Source: an uncultured Lachnospiraceae bacterium (GTDB lineage: Bacteria; Bacillota; Clostridia; Lachnospirales; Lachnospiraceae). From it: a DNA stretch of 5,820 nt. Positions 1 through 5,766 of the stretch are shown one piece after another. The DNA lies in assembly GCA_902784025.1 (NCBI GenBank), contig CACZTF010000284.1:1-5820 (forward strand), given 5' to 3'. The first letter of the stretch is position 1, and each line of letters opens with the position of its first letter. The position numbers and the translations under genes were made by a program. The notes beneath the pieces were generated by a model. The model was given only the letters and a program-made list of their open reading frames with translations, did not search any database and was not told where the DNA came from.

Positions 1-1
1 A

Positions 2-89
2 CGGAGACGGTGGGATTCGAACCCACGTGCCGGTTACCCGACAACCGCATTTCGAGTGCGGCTCGTTATGACCACTTCGATACGTCTCC
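2..89 (-). tRNA. tRNA-Ser, anticodon CGA
   Basis: Read on the minus strand, the sequence folds into a complete class II tRNA. It has a 7-bp acceptor stem (GGAGACG with CGUCUCC), a 3-bp D stem (UCG/CGA), an anticodon stem CCGCA/UGCGG with loop CUCGAAA, a long variable arm (UGUCGG/CCGGCA with a GUAA loop) and a T arm GUGGG-UUCGAAU-CCCAC. The anticodon CGA lies at 54-52 and reads UCG serine codons. The long variable arm and the G discriminator base (position 2) are serine hallmarks. The base after the discriminator is U, so the CCA tail is not encoded and must be added by the nucleotidyltransferase. No mispairs are seen in the acceptor, anticodon or T stems. Confidence 0.97.
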
Positions 90-106
90 ATTTATAAAAC
101 GTTGAT

Positions 107-135
107 ATTATAAGTTTTTTTGGACACCAACGCAA
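107..135 (-). promoter_or_regulatory. Promoter of the tRNA-Ser gene
   Basis: On the minus strand a perfect -10 box TATAAT (112-107) lies 17 bases after a partial -35 box TTGCGT (135-130, matching at TTG). The expected start is near position 100, about 10 bases before the tRNA 5' end, a normal short leader. The -35 half overlaps one arm of an inverted repeat (127-138). The -10 call is firm and the -35 call is weaker. Confidence 0.6.
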
Positions 136-198
136 TAATTTTATTAATTAAAAGTACAAAAAAGGAGAAAGCGGGGATATCATCTTTTATTGCGTTGG
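127..198. repeat. 12-bp perfect inverted repeat pair upstream of tRNA-Ser
   Basis: CCAACGCAATAA at 127-138 is exactly inverted as TTATTGCGTTGG at 187-198, separated by 48 AT-rich bases. The left arm overlaps the -35 region of the tRNA promoter and the right arm runs into the TTGGAACCA repeats at 195-228. The spacer is long for a terminator and there is no U tail, so a protein-binding or recombination role, or an element scar, fits better than termination. The function is unknown. Confidence 0.6.
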
Positions 199-229
199 AA
201 CCAATTTGGAACCATTATTTGGTTCCAAA
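195..229. repeat. Three copies of TTGGAACCA, two direct and one inverted
   Basis: TTGGAACCA occurs at 195-203 and 206-214, and in inverted form (TGGTTCCAA) at 220-228. The second and third copies make a perfect 10-bp hairpin, 205-214 with 220-229, around the loop TTATT. A degenerate relative, TTGGACACCAA, lies at 120-130. Clustered 9-bp sites of this kind resemble arm-type binding sites of tyrosine integrases, but no integrase gene is in the window and this link is inference. A transcription-factor site or a decayed repeat element is equally possible. Confidence 0.55.
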
Positions 230-332
230 ATTATTTCCTCCTATATTGACAGGCTATCCGTTGCCTTACCCAAGAATTTAACATAGGAAAGAAGAATACA
301 AGCAAAGGAGATATCCGGACAATCGCAGACAT

Positions 333-373
333 AAAAAACTCCCGGGTCAAAAGATTACCCGGGAGTCTTTTTA
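333..373 (-). terminator. Rho-independent terminator of the methyltransferase gene, possibly bidirectional
   Basis: A perfect 10-bp stem (338-347, ACTCCCGGGT, with 357-366) closes a 9-base loop. On the minus strand it is followed by a run of six Us (A tract at 333-338 on the plus strand), 38 bases past the stop codon of the minus-strand gene. On the plus strand it is followed by TCTTTTTAT, so it could also stop transcription from the other side. Confidence 0.9.
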
Positions 374-403
374 TCCTTTATTATCTTGAATCATCGAGGA
401 TCT

Positions 404-1714
404 TTATTTTCTGCCGTAGTTATATACGGTATCAAATGCAGCTTCTAAGTTCTCCGGCTTGCAGTTATCAAGGCAGGCATCGAAGTCAAAGATATATCCG
501 CCACCAGGTGCGCAGGTGTCTAAGAGTTTCTTGGTCTCATCGATGACCTGCTGTTTTGTTCCATGCTCTAACAAGTAGATGGAAAGGTTTCCGGAAATGC
601 ATGCGGTATCGCCAAGGATCCGTTTTGCTCTTGCCATATCAGCCTGCTCGAAGTGGTAAATGACCTTTCCTTTCGGGATATCAGCGAGCTGCTCAATACG
701 GGTATTGTATTTGCCCTCTGTATAGATGAACGGTGTAACGCCCATGTCGATCAGAGCCATCATACATTTCTTCAGCGGCTTCCAGTACAGCTTTTCATAC
801 TGCTGCGGACTCATAAAGCCGTCCATTCCTTTGTGAAGCGGGAAGAAGCAGCGCTTAACCGGAAGCGGAGCATACTTGAAGTACTGCCAGGACTCGATCT
901 GGATATCTGCCATCATATCGCAGGCTTCCTCAAGTTCCTCAGAATACTCGAGCTGGTCGGTCAGAGTTGCAAGTGTTCCTCTATAGTAGTCGCCGATGAT
1001 ATCGAACGGAGCCTCACCTGCACCTGTCAGCATTGGCGGGAAGCCTAATTCTACAAGCTTGTTTGCCTGGATTGCGGTCGCTTCCGCAGCTTTTGCATCC
1101 TCTTCGCCGATCTTTGCAAGAAGCTGGAAGGCTTCCTGTGCTTCTTTTGCATAAAGGGCACCCATCGGGGTCGTATTTAACACGATAGACGGAACAAAAC
1201 GGATATTCTCAAGTCCTTTTAATGCAGGGAACGCACGGGGAATATACTTCCGAAGCATAAACCCTGTAAAGTCTTTTAAAAGTTCCGGATACTCTTCTGC
1301 ATCCATGTATTCGTTTTCAATGACCTGATACGTGGACCAGTTCGGGACACTGGTTCCCGGACGTCCCGGCCAGTCGATCATTGTGCTCTTCGCAAGCTCG
1401 TTTGCCTTTCCGCTGGCATAGGCGATGTGAGTTGTTGCATCCGGCTGATATGTAGTATAAAACTTGAGGATTGCTTCCGTTGCCTTATCATAATCATACA
1501 TATAATCTTTAAAAGAAGAACCGGTCATATTTACAATACATGCACCAAACATGGCACAGATCGGGACTCTCTCAGGCTCTTTGAGCTGGACCGCGTCTTC
1601 TACCAGCTGGATCCTCTTCGCAAACTGTTCTGCAGCAGGAGAATCTTCCGTAGCGCCGCGGACTCCTTTGGAAAACCATGATGAACTAGCATCAAATTTT
1701 TTCTCTTCAGACAT
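404..1714 (-). CDS. URO-D superfamily protein, putative corrinoid-dependent methyltransferase (MtaA-like)
   Basis: This 436-residue cytoplasmic protein has no signal peptide and matches the uroporphyrinogen decarboxylase-like (PF01208-type) fold. Recognisable family segments are ERVPICAMFG (48-57), a central APFDIIGDYYRGT (235-247), the MSP motif (301-303), GNLS (375-378) and the C-terminal GGGYIFDFDACLDNCKPEN (404-422). It is longer than typical HemE (about 340-350 residues), and clostridial relatives of this length are usually methyltransferases of MtaA/MtbA type or methyltransferase I of ether O-demethylases. It is therefore unlikely to make haem. Where MtaA/MtbA carry the zinc motif H-x-C, this protein has Y331-T-E333; E333 is spaced 20 residues from H354, and C414 or D412 could be a third ligand. 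The substrate cannot be read from the sequence. The start is supported by AGGAGG at 1728-1723, 8 bases before ATG. It is transcribed divergently from a PucR-type regulator, and no corrinoid protein gene is adjacent within the window. Confidence 0.85.
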   Translation of the reverse strand: MSEEKKFDASSSWFSKGVRGATEDSPAAEQFAKRIQLVEDAVQLKEPERVPICAMFGACIVNMTGSSFKDYMYDYDKATEAILKFYTTYQPDATTHIAYASGKANELAKSTMIDWPGRPGTSVPNWSTYQVIENEYMDAEEYPELLKDFTGFMLRKYIPRAFPALKGLENIRFVPSIVLNTTPMGALYAKEAQEAFQLLAKIGEEDAKAAEATAIQANKLVELGFPPMLTGAGEAPFDIIGDYYRGTLATLTDQLEYSEELEEACDMMADIQIESWQYFKYAPLPVKRCFFPLHKGMDGFMSPQQYEKLYWKPLKKCMMALIDMGVTPFIYTEGKYNTRIEQLADIPKGKVIYHFEQADMARAKRILGDTACISGNLSIYLLEHGTKQQVIDETKKLLDTCAPGGGYIFDFDACLDNCKPENLEAAFDTVYNYGRK

Positions 1715-1722
1715 ATTACTTA

Positions 1723-1728
1723 CCTCCT
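1723..1728 (-). promoter_or_regulatory. Ribosome binding site of the methyltransferase gene
   Basis: A consensus AGGAGG on the minus strand lies 8 bases before the ATG at 1714. It fixes the start and suggests strong translation. Confidence 0.9.
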
Positions 1729-1835
1729 CGTGAGTTCTAAATTTTTTATTCTCTCCGATTTCTTTTTTATAAACAAAAGACCGGAAATCCTGACAATATC
1801 AATTACAGCATCATTATAAAAAAAAGAACAATTCG

Positions 1836-1865
1836 ATAATATGGCTGAGTAAAACAAATTTTGAA
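1836..1865 (-). promoter_or_regulatory. Candidate promoter of the methyltransferase gene
   Basis: On the minus strand TTCAAA (1865-1860, 4 of 6 matches) is separated by 18 bases from TATTAT (1841-1836, 5 of 6). This predicts a start near 1829 and an untranslated leader of about 115 bases. A second -10-like TATAAT lies closer at 1818-1813 but has no good -35 box. The -35 half overlaps the dyad at 1862-1895, so a protein bound there could control it. Confidence 0.4.
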
Positions 1866-1895
1866 TGTATTATCTGACATTATTTTGGACATTCA
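1862..1895. promoter_or_regulatory. Operator-like dyad in the divergent control region
   Basis: TGAATGT at 1862-1868 is inverted as ACATTCA at 1889-1895 with a 20-base spacer. An extra GACATT (1876-1881) is repeated in direct orientation at 1888-1893, a 12-base step. The dyad overlaps the -35 box of the minus-strand promoter and ends 34 bases before the -35 box of the regulator promoter. This is a natural place for the divergently encoded PucR-type protein to bind, but that is inference. Confidence 0.35.
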
Positions 1896-1928
1896 GACAA
1901 AGACAGGCAGCCGAAAAGAGCCGGTTGC

Positions 1929-1958
1929 TTGACAAAAAAGCTGATGAAGCAGTATAAA
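1929..1958 (+). promoter_or_regulatory. Promoter of the PucR-type regulator gene
   Basis: A perfect -35 box TTGACA (1929-1934) is followed after 18 bases by TATAAA (1953-1958, 5 of 6). Transcription would start near 1965, giving a leader of about 40 bases. This start lies upstream of the ATG at 2006 but only about 10 bases from the alternative TTG at 1976, which supports the ATG. Confidence 0.75.
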
Positions 1959-1993
1959 AAAGTATCAGAGAATCTTTGTCCAGCTGTACAAAA

Positions 1994-1997
1994 AGGA
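1994..1997 (+). promoter_or_regulatory. Ribosome binding site that decides the regulator start
   Basis: AGGA, within AAAAGGA (1991-1997), lies 8 bases before the ATG at 2006. No comparable purine-rich site precedes the in-frame TTG at 1976, so translation is assigned to the ATG. Confidence 0.75.
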
Positions 1998-2005
1998 TTT
2001 ATAAT

Positions 2006-3469
2006 ATGAAATTTTCCATGTTCATTTTTGAACATTATCTGAAAAAATATGAACCGGTTTCCGTCATCAAATCTGAGGAGTCAACCATCGTCGGCGTTAA
2101 ACTGTTTTCTTATGATAAGATGCCGGACCCGGATTATCTGTATATCGGACATAATAATGACTTCTTTTATGGCAGTGAGAGCCGGGAGGTTCTGCTGGTT
2201 CACAGAAAAGATGTCATCAGCCTTTCAACCAGCGAACTGGAAGACGTCTTTAACGATGTGATCGAATGCATAGCGTTCTATAATTCCTGGGAGCAGAAGC
2301 TTCTTTCGACCTATAACAGTCCGAATCCGGAACAGGCGATCATCGATGCCTGTGCAGATATCTTCGGACCAATGTTCTTTACAACAATGAGCCTTCAGAT
2401 CACTGCACTTTCCAAACAATACCCTCATGGAAGTATTAATCGGAACTGGGATGACTTTCTCGATACCGGAACGCTTTCCATCGAACGTTTTTCGAAGATG
2501 AAAGACAGCTATTTTATGTTGAACCATAATAAGATCTGGGAATGCGGGGTCTTCTATGAGGAGAATGTTGAAAAATACCCCTATTCACTTATGGTCAGCC
2601 AGGTCAATCTGAGTGGGAAATTGACCGGGCAGATGACAATTATCAGTGAGGAACCGTTTGAAGAATACCAAAAACAGTTGGTGCCGCCCTTAAAGCAGGC
2701 TCTTTGTCTTGTTTCGAATACGCTGATCGAAGGTGACAGAAGTTCTATTGTCCGAAGCGTTTTTCTTGATCTTATCGGAGGGAATAAAAAGGAAGTTGCG
2801 ATCCAGAAATTCTATGATCTGATGGGCTGGACAAAAGCACAGAGATGTATTGTTGCTGTCTTAAAACATCCAAATTCACTGATTGTCTCTTATGGATATG
2901 ACGTTGACCTTTTACGGAAGGAATTTCCGGGGGCCTTGTTCTGTGTAAATGATGACAGAAACAAGGAACACGAGATCCTCTGCGCACTTCCGGTCAGTTA
3001 TCCTCCGGAAACGGGACAAGGAGAACAGAGTCGGTTTTTTGATTTTATGGAGCGGATGGAATTTCGTTATGGCAGCAGTTATACGCTGGAAGGAGCGGAA
3101 AACCTTGATATTCAATATCAGCAGGCAAGCGCGGCACTAAGGGCATCTGTAAAACAGTTTTACAAGTGTGCGATGTACGAACTGCTTGGTTTTGACGGGA
3201 GTCCCGCATACCGGAAATCCGCAGTCCATCCAGCAATCAGCCGGCTCAGGGAATATGATGAAAGAAAAAATACAGACTATTACCATATGATGACAGTCTA
3301 TCTTCATAATGAAAGAGACCGGGTCAAAACGGCAGATGACCTGTATATTCATAAGAATACCCTTGTGTACCGATTGAAGAAAATGGAGCAGCTGTTCGGG
3401 ATCGATTTTGAAAATCCTTATGACCGGGAATATCTCCTTGCTTCCATTATTTGTATGAACACCCTTTAA
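2006..3469 (+). CDS. PucR/CdaR-family transcriptional regulator
   Basis: This 487-residue protein is taken from the ATG with an AGGA site 8 bases upstream; a longer reading from TTG at 1976 adds ten residues without a binding site. The C-terminus (about 408-480) is the helix-turn-helix domain typical of PucR and CdaR proteins (PF13556 type), with the characteristic TADDLYIHKNTLVYRLKKME (442-461) followed by a short winged tail. Residues about 240-400 resemble the degenerate middle domain found before this helix-turn-helix in CdaR-like proteins. The first 240 residues are probably the ligand-sensing part; I do not recognise a named domain there. No transmembrane segment is seen, so it acts in the cytoplasm. 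PucR-type proteins commonly activate catabolic genes in response to a pathway compound. Divergent placement to the methyltransferase gene and position upstream of the solute-binding gene suggest these as targets, which is inferred from context. Confidence 0.88.
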   Translation: MKFSMFIFEHYLKKYEPVSVIKSEESTIVGVKLFSYDKMPDPDYLYIGHNNDFFYGSESREVLLVHRKDVISLSTSELEDVFNDVIECIAFYNSWEQKLLSTYNSPNPEQAIIDACADIFGPMFFTTMSLQITALSKQYPHGSINRNWDDFLDTGTLSIERFSKMKDSYFMLNHNKIWECGVFYEENVEKYPYSLMVSQVNLSGKLTGQMTIISEEPFEEYQKQLVPPLKQALCLVSNTLIEGDRSSIVRSVFLDLIGGNKKEVAIQKFYDLMGWTKAQRCIVAVLKHPNSLIVSYGYDVDLLRKEFPGALFCVNDDRNKEHEILCALPVSYPPETGQGEQSRFFDFMERMEFRYGSSYTLEGAENLDIQYQQASAALRASVKQFYKCAMYELLGFDGSPAYRKSAVHPAISRLREYDERKNTDYYHMMTVYLHNERDRVKTADDLYIHKNTLVYRLKKMEQLFGIDFENPYDREYLLASIICMNTL

Positions 3470-3497
3470 TTGTCGAAGAGATTCACCATTTGACTCG

Positions 3498-3536
3498 AAA
3501 AGCGTTTTTGTCCGCTCAGACAAAAAACGCTTTTTT
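3498..3536 (+). terminator. Rho-independent terminator after the regulator gene
   Basis: The hairpin pairs AAAAGCG (3498-3504), TTTTT and GTC with GAC, AAAAA, a single bulged A, CGC and TTTT, around a CGCTCA loop (3513-3518). It ends in six Ts (3531-3536). It begins 29 bases after the stop codon and separates the regulator from the solute-binding gene, which therefore probably has its own promoter. Confidence 0.85.
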
Positions 3537-3566
3537 AATTATTGTAATTCTGTTCGGCGAGATATT

Positions 3567-3582
3567 TTTTTGCTTGCAAAAA
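3567..3582. promoter_or_regulatory. Dyad upstream of the solute-binding protein gene
   Basis: A perfect 16-base dyad TTTTTGC-TT-GCAAAAA lies 70 bases before the start of the binding-protein gene. It may be an operator or part of the promoter. A -10-like TATATT overlaps its right edge (3583-3588), but no acceptable -35 box is found 16-18 bases upstream, so the promoter of this gene is not assigned. Confidence 0.3.
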
Positions 3583-3636
3583 TATATTAGCCTAAAGACA
3601 CTGAAAGGAATCGAATCATTAGTCATAAAAGATTAT

Positions 3637-3643
3637 GAGGAGG
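3637..3643 (+). promoter_or_regulatory. Ribosome binding site that decides the binding-protein start
   Basis: GAGGAGG lies 8 bases before the ATG at 3652. It rules out the in-frame upstream start at 3451, which lies inside the end of the regulator gene and would read through the terminator hairpin. Confidence 0.92.
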
Positions 3644-3651
3644 AAGTAAAT

Positions 3652-4950
3652 ATGAAGAAAAGATTTAAAGCATTAGCAGCGATCATTCTGGCAGTCCTGA
3701 TGGGCGCGATCCTTGTAGCCTGCGGCGGCGGCTCTTCAAAACCGGCAGGTTCCGGCGCAGCTCCGGCAGGTGAAAAGTCAGAAATCGTTATCGGATGGGT
3801 TGCTCCGTTTACCGGGCCTTATGCTGTATTTACTCAGGCATTTGACTGGACGAGCAAGCTTTGTTTAGACAAGATTAACGAAGATGGCGGTATCTATATT
3901 GAAGCATATGGAAAGAAACTTCCGGTCCGCATCATAACAATGGATACCGAATCCGATCCGACAAAGGCTGCAGAAGCAGCAACAAAGATGGTAACAGATG
4001 GTGAAATCGATCTTTTGGTCGGCGCATGGACTCCGGATACCACGATCCCAGTCGCTGGTGTCGCAGAAAGATTCCAGATGCCTTGTCTTTGTCCGAACAG
4101 CCCTGCAGACAGCTGGGCATCCAGTGCAGAGCATGAGTGGAGCTGGGGTATGATGTTCAAGATTGCTGACTATATCAACGGCGATATGCTGACTCTTGAC
4201 AAGATCGAAGGCACAAATAAGAAAGTCGGATTTATGTTCGACAGCGCAGTTGACGGCGTCCTGATGTCCCAGATGGTTGGGGAAGAGCTTACAAAGAGAG
4301 GCTATGAAGTATTTGATCCGGGCAGATATCCGGAAGATACGACAGACTATACCTCTGTAGTTAAGCAGATTCAGGCAGCAGACTGTGACATCGTTTATGG
4401 TAACATGGCTCTTCCGCAGTTCCAGACTGCATGGGGACAGTTCTATGAGCTGGGCTACAAACCGAAAGTCCTGATCGTAGGTAAAGCACTTTGCTTTGGA
4501 ACCGACGTAGAATCTCTTGGCGAAGGCCGCGGTGAGAACATCATCGTTGAGCATAACTGGGATGCTTCTTATGGATTCAACTCTCCGCTTCTTGGCATGA
4601 GCTCACAGGAGATTGCTGAAAAATTTGAAGATGAATTCGGAACCCAGAACCCGGGTACAGAGCTTGGATATGATATCGCAGCATTTGAGATCCTTCAGCT
4701 CGCGCTTCAGGGATGCAAAGACTTAGAGCCAGAAACGGTTCGTGATGCAATCGGTGCAGTGGAGTATACTGGTATTTTCGGAGATGTAAAATTCAGTCCG
4801 GAAGATCACGTAGCAGTATTCCCGATCACAACCGCACAGTGGAGAAGCGGCGGCAAATGGCCTTATGAAGTACACGTTGTATCTCATGGCAATTTCACCG
4901 CGATCCCGGAAGAAGACCCGTTGACATTTGAAGACACAACGCAGAAGTAA
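3652..4950 (+). CDS. ABC transporter solute-binding lipoprotein, branched-chain amino acid type (Peripla_BP_6-like)
   Basis: This 432-residue protein starts with a lipoprotein signal peptide: basic KKR (2-4), a hydrophobic core (about 7-22) and the lipobox LVAC with C24 as the lipidated residue. A flexible Gly/Ser/Pro/Ala linker (25-40) follows, so the mature protein is anchored to the outer face of the membrane. The rest is a type I periplasmic-binding fold of LivJ kind, beginning IVIGWVAPFTGPYA (45-58), with DPTKAAEAATKMV (102-114), LLVGAWTPDTT (121-131), the second lobe opening at KVGFMFDS (191-198), DYTSVVKQIQAADCDIVYG (232-250) and GYDIAAFEILQLAL (339-352). Relatives bind amino acids, amides, ureas or aromatic acids; the ligand here is not evident. 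The mature chain has six cysteines (71, 145, 147, 245, 281, 355), many for an exported protein but tolerable in a strict anaerobe. No permease or ATPase gene follows: a strong terminator ends the unit, so the membrane parts must lie elsewhere. Confidence 0.92.
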   Translation: MKKRFKALAAIILAVLMGAILVACGGGSSKPAGSGAAPAGEKSEIVIGWVAPFTGPYAVFTQAFDWTSKLCLDKINEDGGIYIEAYGKKLPVRIITMDTESDPTKAAEAATKMVTDGEIDLLVGAWTPDTTIPVAGVAERFQMPCLCPNSPADSWASSAEHEWSWGMMFKIADYINGDMLTLDKIEGTNKKVGFMFDSAVDGVLMSQMVGEELTKRGYEVFDPGRYPEDTTDYTSVVKQIQAADCDIVYGNMALPQFQTAWGQFYELGYKPKVLIVGKALCFGTDVESLGEGRGENIIVEHNWDASYGFNSPLLGMSSQEIAEKFEDEFGTQNPGTELGYDIAAFEILQLALQGCKDLEPETVRDAIGAVEYTGIFGDVKFSPEDHVAVFPITTAQWRSGGKWPYEVHVVSHGNFTAIPEEDPLTFEDTTQK

Positions 4951-4990
4951 TGCTATAAGAATTCATTTATACGTTCTTCATCCTGTAGAC

Positions 4991-5026
4991 AGGGGGCATA
5001 CCATAAATGGTATGCCCCCTTGTTTT
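4991..5026 (+). terminator. Strong rho-independent terminator of the solute-binding gene
   Basis: A perfect 13-bp GC-rich stem (4991-5003 with 5008-5020) closes a TAAA loop and is followed by TGTTTTAT, 40 bases after the stop codon. The minus-strand side has no T run, so it serves the plus-strand gene; the converging minus-strand gene ends at 5063 and could at most use it as a 3'-end hairpin. Confidence 0.92.
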
Positions 5027-5062
5027 ATAGTTTGTAGCGAATGCTTTCTGCCTCTTCCGGTG

Positions 5063-5674
5063 TCAGCGATTCTGTTGTTCGAACCCGCCGAATTTCATGT
5101 CTTCGACACGAAGCATGTTCTCTTCCGGCGGAGTCTCCACATATTCGATCAGCTCTGGTATCTGTTTTTCATCAAAGCATCTGTACATGTCAAGCGTGTG
5201 ATCCTTGATGAATTTTTCCTCTACACCATTGTGCACCAGAGCCTGAATTGAATAATAATAACCATTGATATTAAACAGCGCAATCGGCTTGTTATGCTGC
5301 TTCAGCTGCTTCAATGTAAGTATCTGAAAGAACTCATCAAAGGTTCCGATGCCGCCCGGGGTGATGATAAAGGCGTCTGAGTTCTCTTCCATTACATCTT
5401 TTCGGGTGCCCATATTCTGGGTAAACAGTATCTGGTCACTCTGTTCATAAAGAGCCTCTACTCTTTCCGTTCTAAAAAAAGAAGGTACGATGCCGGTTAC
5501 CCTGCCGCCGCCTGCCTTGAAACCTCTTGCAGCTGCTCCCATAAGGCCGCAGTCTCCTGCGCCAAAGATAAGATTATGTCCATGGCTCCCCAGTTCCGTA
5601 CAGAGCTTTTCGACGATGTCAATGTAATAATGATCAATAACCGAGCTTGCTGCACCATACACACAAATATTCAT
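5063..5674 (-). CDS. LOG-family protein (TIGR00730-type), putative nucleoside 5'-monophosphate phosphoribohydrolase
   Basis: This 203-residue cytoplasmic protein has the full family signature. It shows a Rossmann-like start MNICVYGAASS (1-11), the nucleotide-binding FGAGDCGLMGAAA (37-49), the M-x-x-RK motif (M88, R91, K92) and the hallmark PGGIGTFDE (106-114) with E114 as the expected catalytic acid. The length is normal for the family. Studied LOG proteins split AMP or cytokinin riboside 5'-monophosphate into base and ribose 5-phosphate; older annotations as lysine decarboxylase are wrong for this family. The bacterial role is often unclear, with nucleotide salvage the usual guess. AAGGAGA (5687-5681) lies 7 bases before the ATG. 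It converges on the solute-binding gene and shows no functional link with it. Confidence 0.92.
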   Translation of the reverse strand: MNICVYGAASSVIDHYYIDIVEKLCTELGSHGHNLIFGAGDCGLMGAAARGFKAGGGRVTGIVPSFFRTERVEALYEQSDQILFTQNMGTRKDVMEENSDAFIITPGGIGTFDEFFQILTLKQLKQHNKPIALFNINGYYYSIQALVHNGVEEKFIKDHTLDMYRCFDEKQIPELIEYVETPPEENMLRVEDMKFGGFEQQNR

Positions 5675-5720
5675 AGCTGGTCTCCTTCGGATTATTTTCT
5701 ATTTCACTTCCTGTTCAGCA

Positions 5721-5736
5721 GTCATTCCGGCATGAC
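5721..5736. promoter_or_regulatory. Imperfect palindrome in the leader of the LOG gene
   Basis: GTCATTCCGGCATGAC is palindromic except for one mismatched pair (5726 with 5731). It lies between the predicted transcription start (about 5760) and the ribosome binding site. It could be an operator or a small leader hairpin. No regulator is known. Confidence 0.3.
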
Positions 5737-5766
5737 CCTTTGTCAACGGAATTCTGTGTTCTTTAT

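Larger units (their letters stand above)
90..403. other. Gene-free gap between tRNA-Ser and the methyltransferase gene
   Basis: This 314-base stretch carries no credible coding frame. It holds the tRNA promoter (107-135), the repeat block (120-229) and the terminator (338-366). Nothing is recognised between about 230 and 332. A purine-rich AAAGGAGATAT at 304-314 looks like a ribosome binding site but is followed by no open frame, so it is either chance or the remains of a lost gene. Confidence 0.6.

Noticed and set aside
653..1048. A 131-codon plus-strand open frame inside the methyltransferase gene
   Set aside because: Antisense shadow of a well-supported gene; no family resemblance in the translation.
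404..1714. True uroporphyrinogen decarboxylase (HemE) for haem synthesis
   Set aside because: The protein is about 90 residues too long, has a methyltransferase-like C-terminal motif, and no other tetrapyrrole gene is adjacent.
1976..2005. TTG start adding ten residues to the regulator
   Set aside because: No ribosome binding site precedes it and it lies only about 10 bases from the predicted transcription start.
1715..2005. A cobalamin riboswitch, expected if the neighbouring enzyme depends on corrinoid
   Set aside because: No B12-box-like conserved segment or long structured leader is seen; the gap is AT-rich and only about 290 bases.
3451..3651. A 67-codon N-terminal extension of the solute-binding protein
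   Set aside because: It overlaps the regulator gene, crosses a terminator hairpin, and would bury the lipoprotein signal peptide; GAGGAGG at 3637-3643 supports the ATG at 3652.
3865..4554. A 229-codon open frame on the minus strand inside the solute-binding gene
   Set aside because: It is antisense to a gene with a clear family match, lipobox and ribosome binding site. Its translation is rich in Cys, His and Arg with no recognisable motif.
4928..5251. A 107-codon plus-strand open frame spanning the end of the binding-protein gene and part of the LOG gene
   Set aside because: It reads through the strong terminator at 4991-5026 and is antisense to the conserved LOG gene.
5741..5746. A perfect TTGACA on the minus strand upstream of the LOG gene
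   Set aside because: No -10-like sequence lies 16-18 bases downstream; the extended -10 at 5767-5775 is a better promoter.
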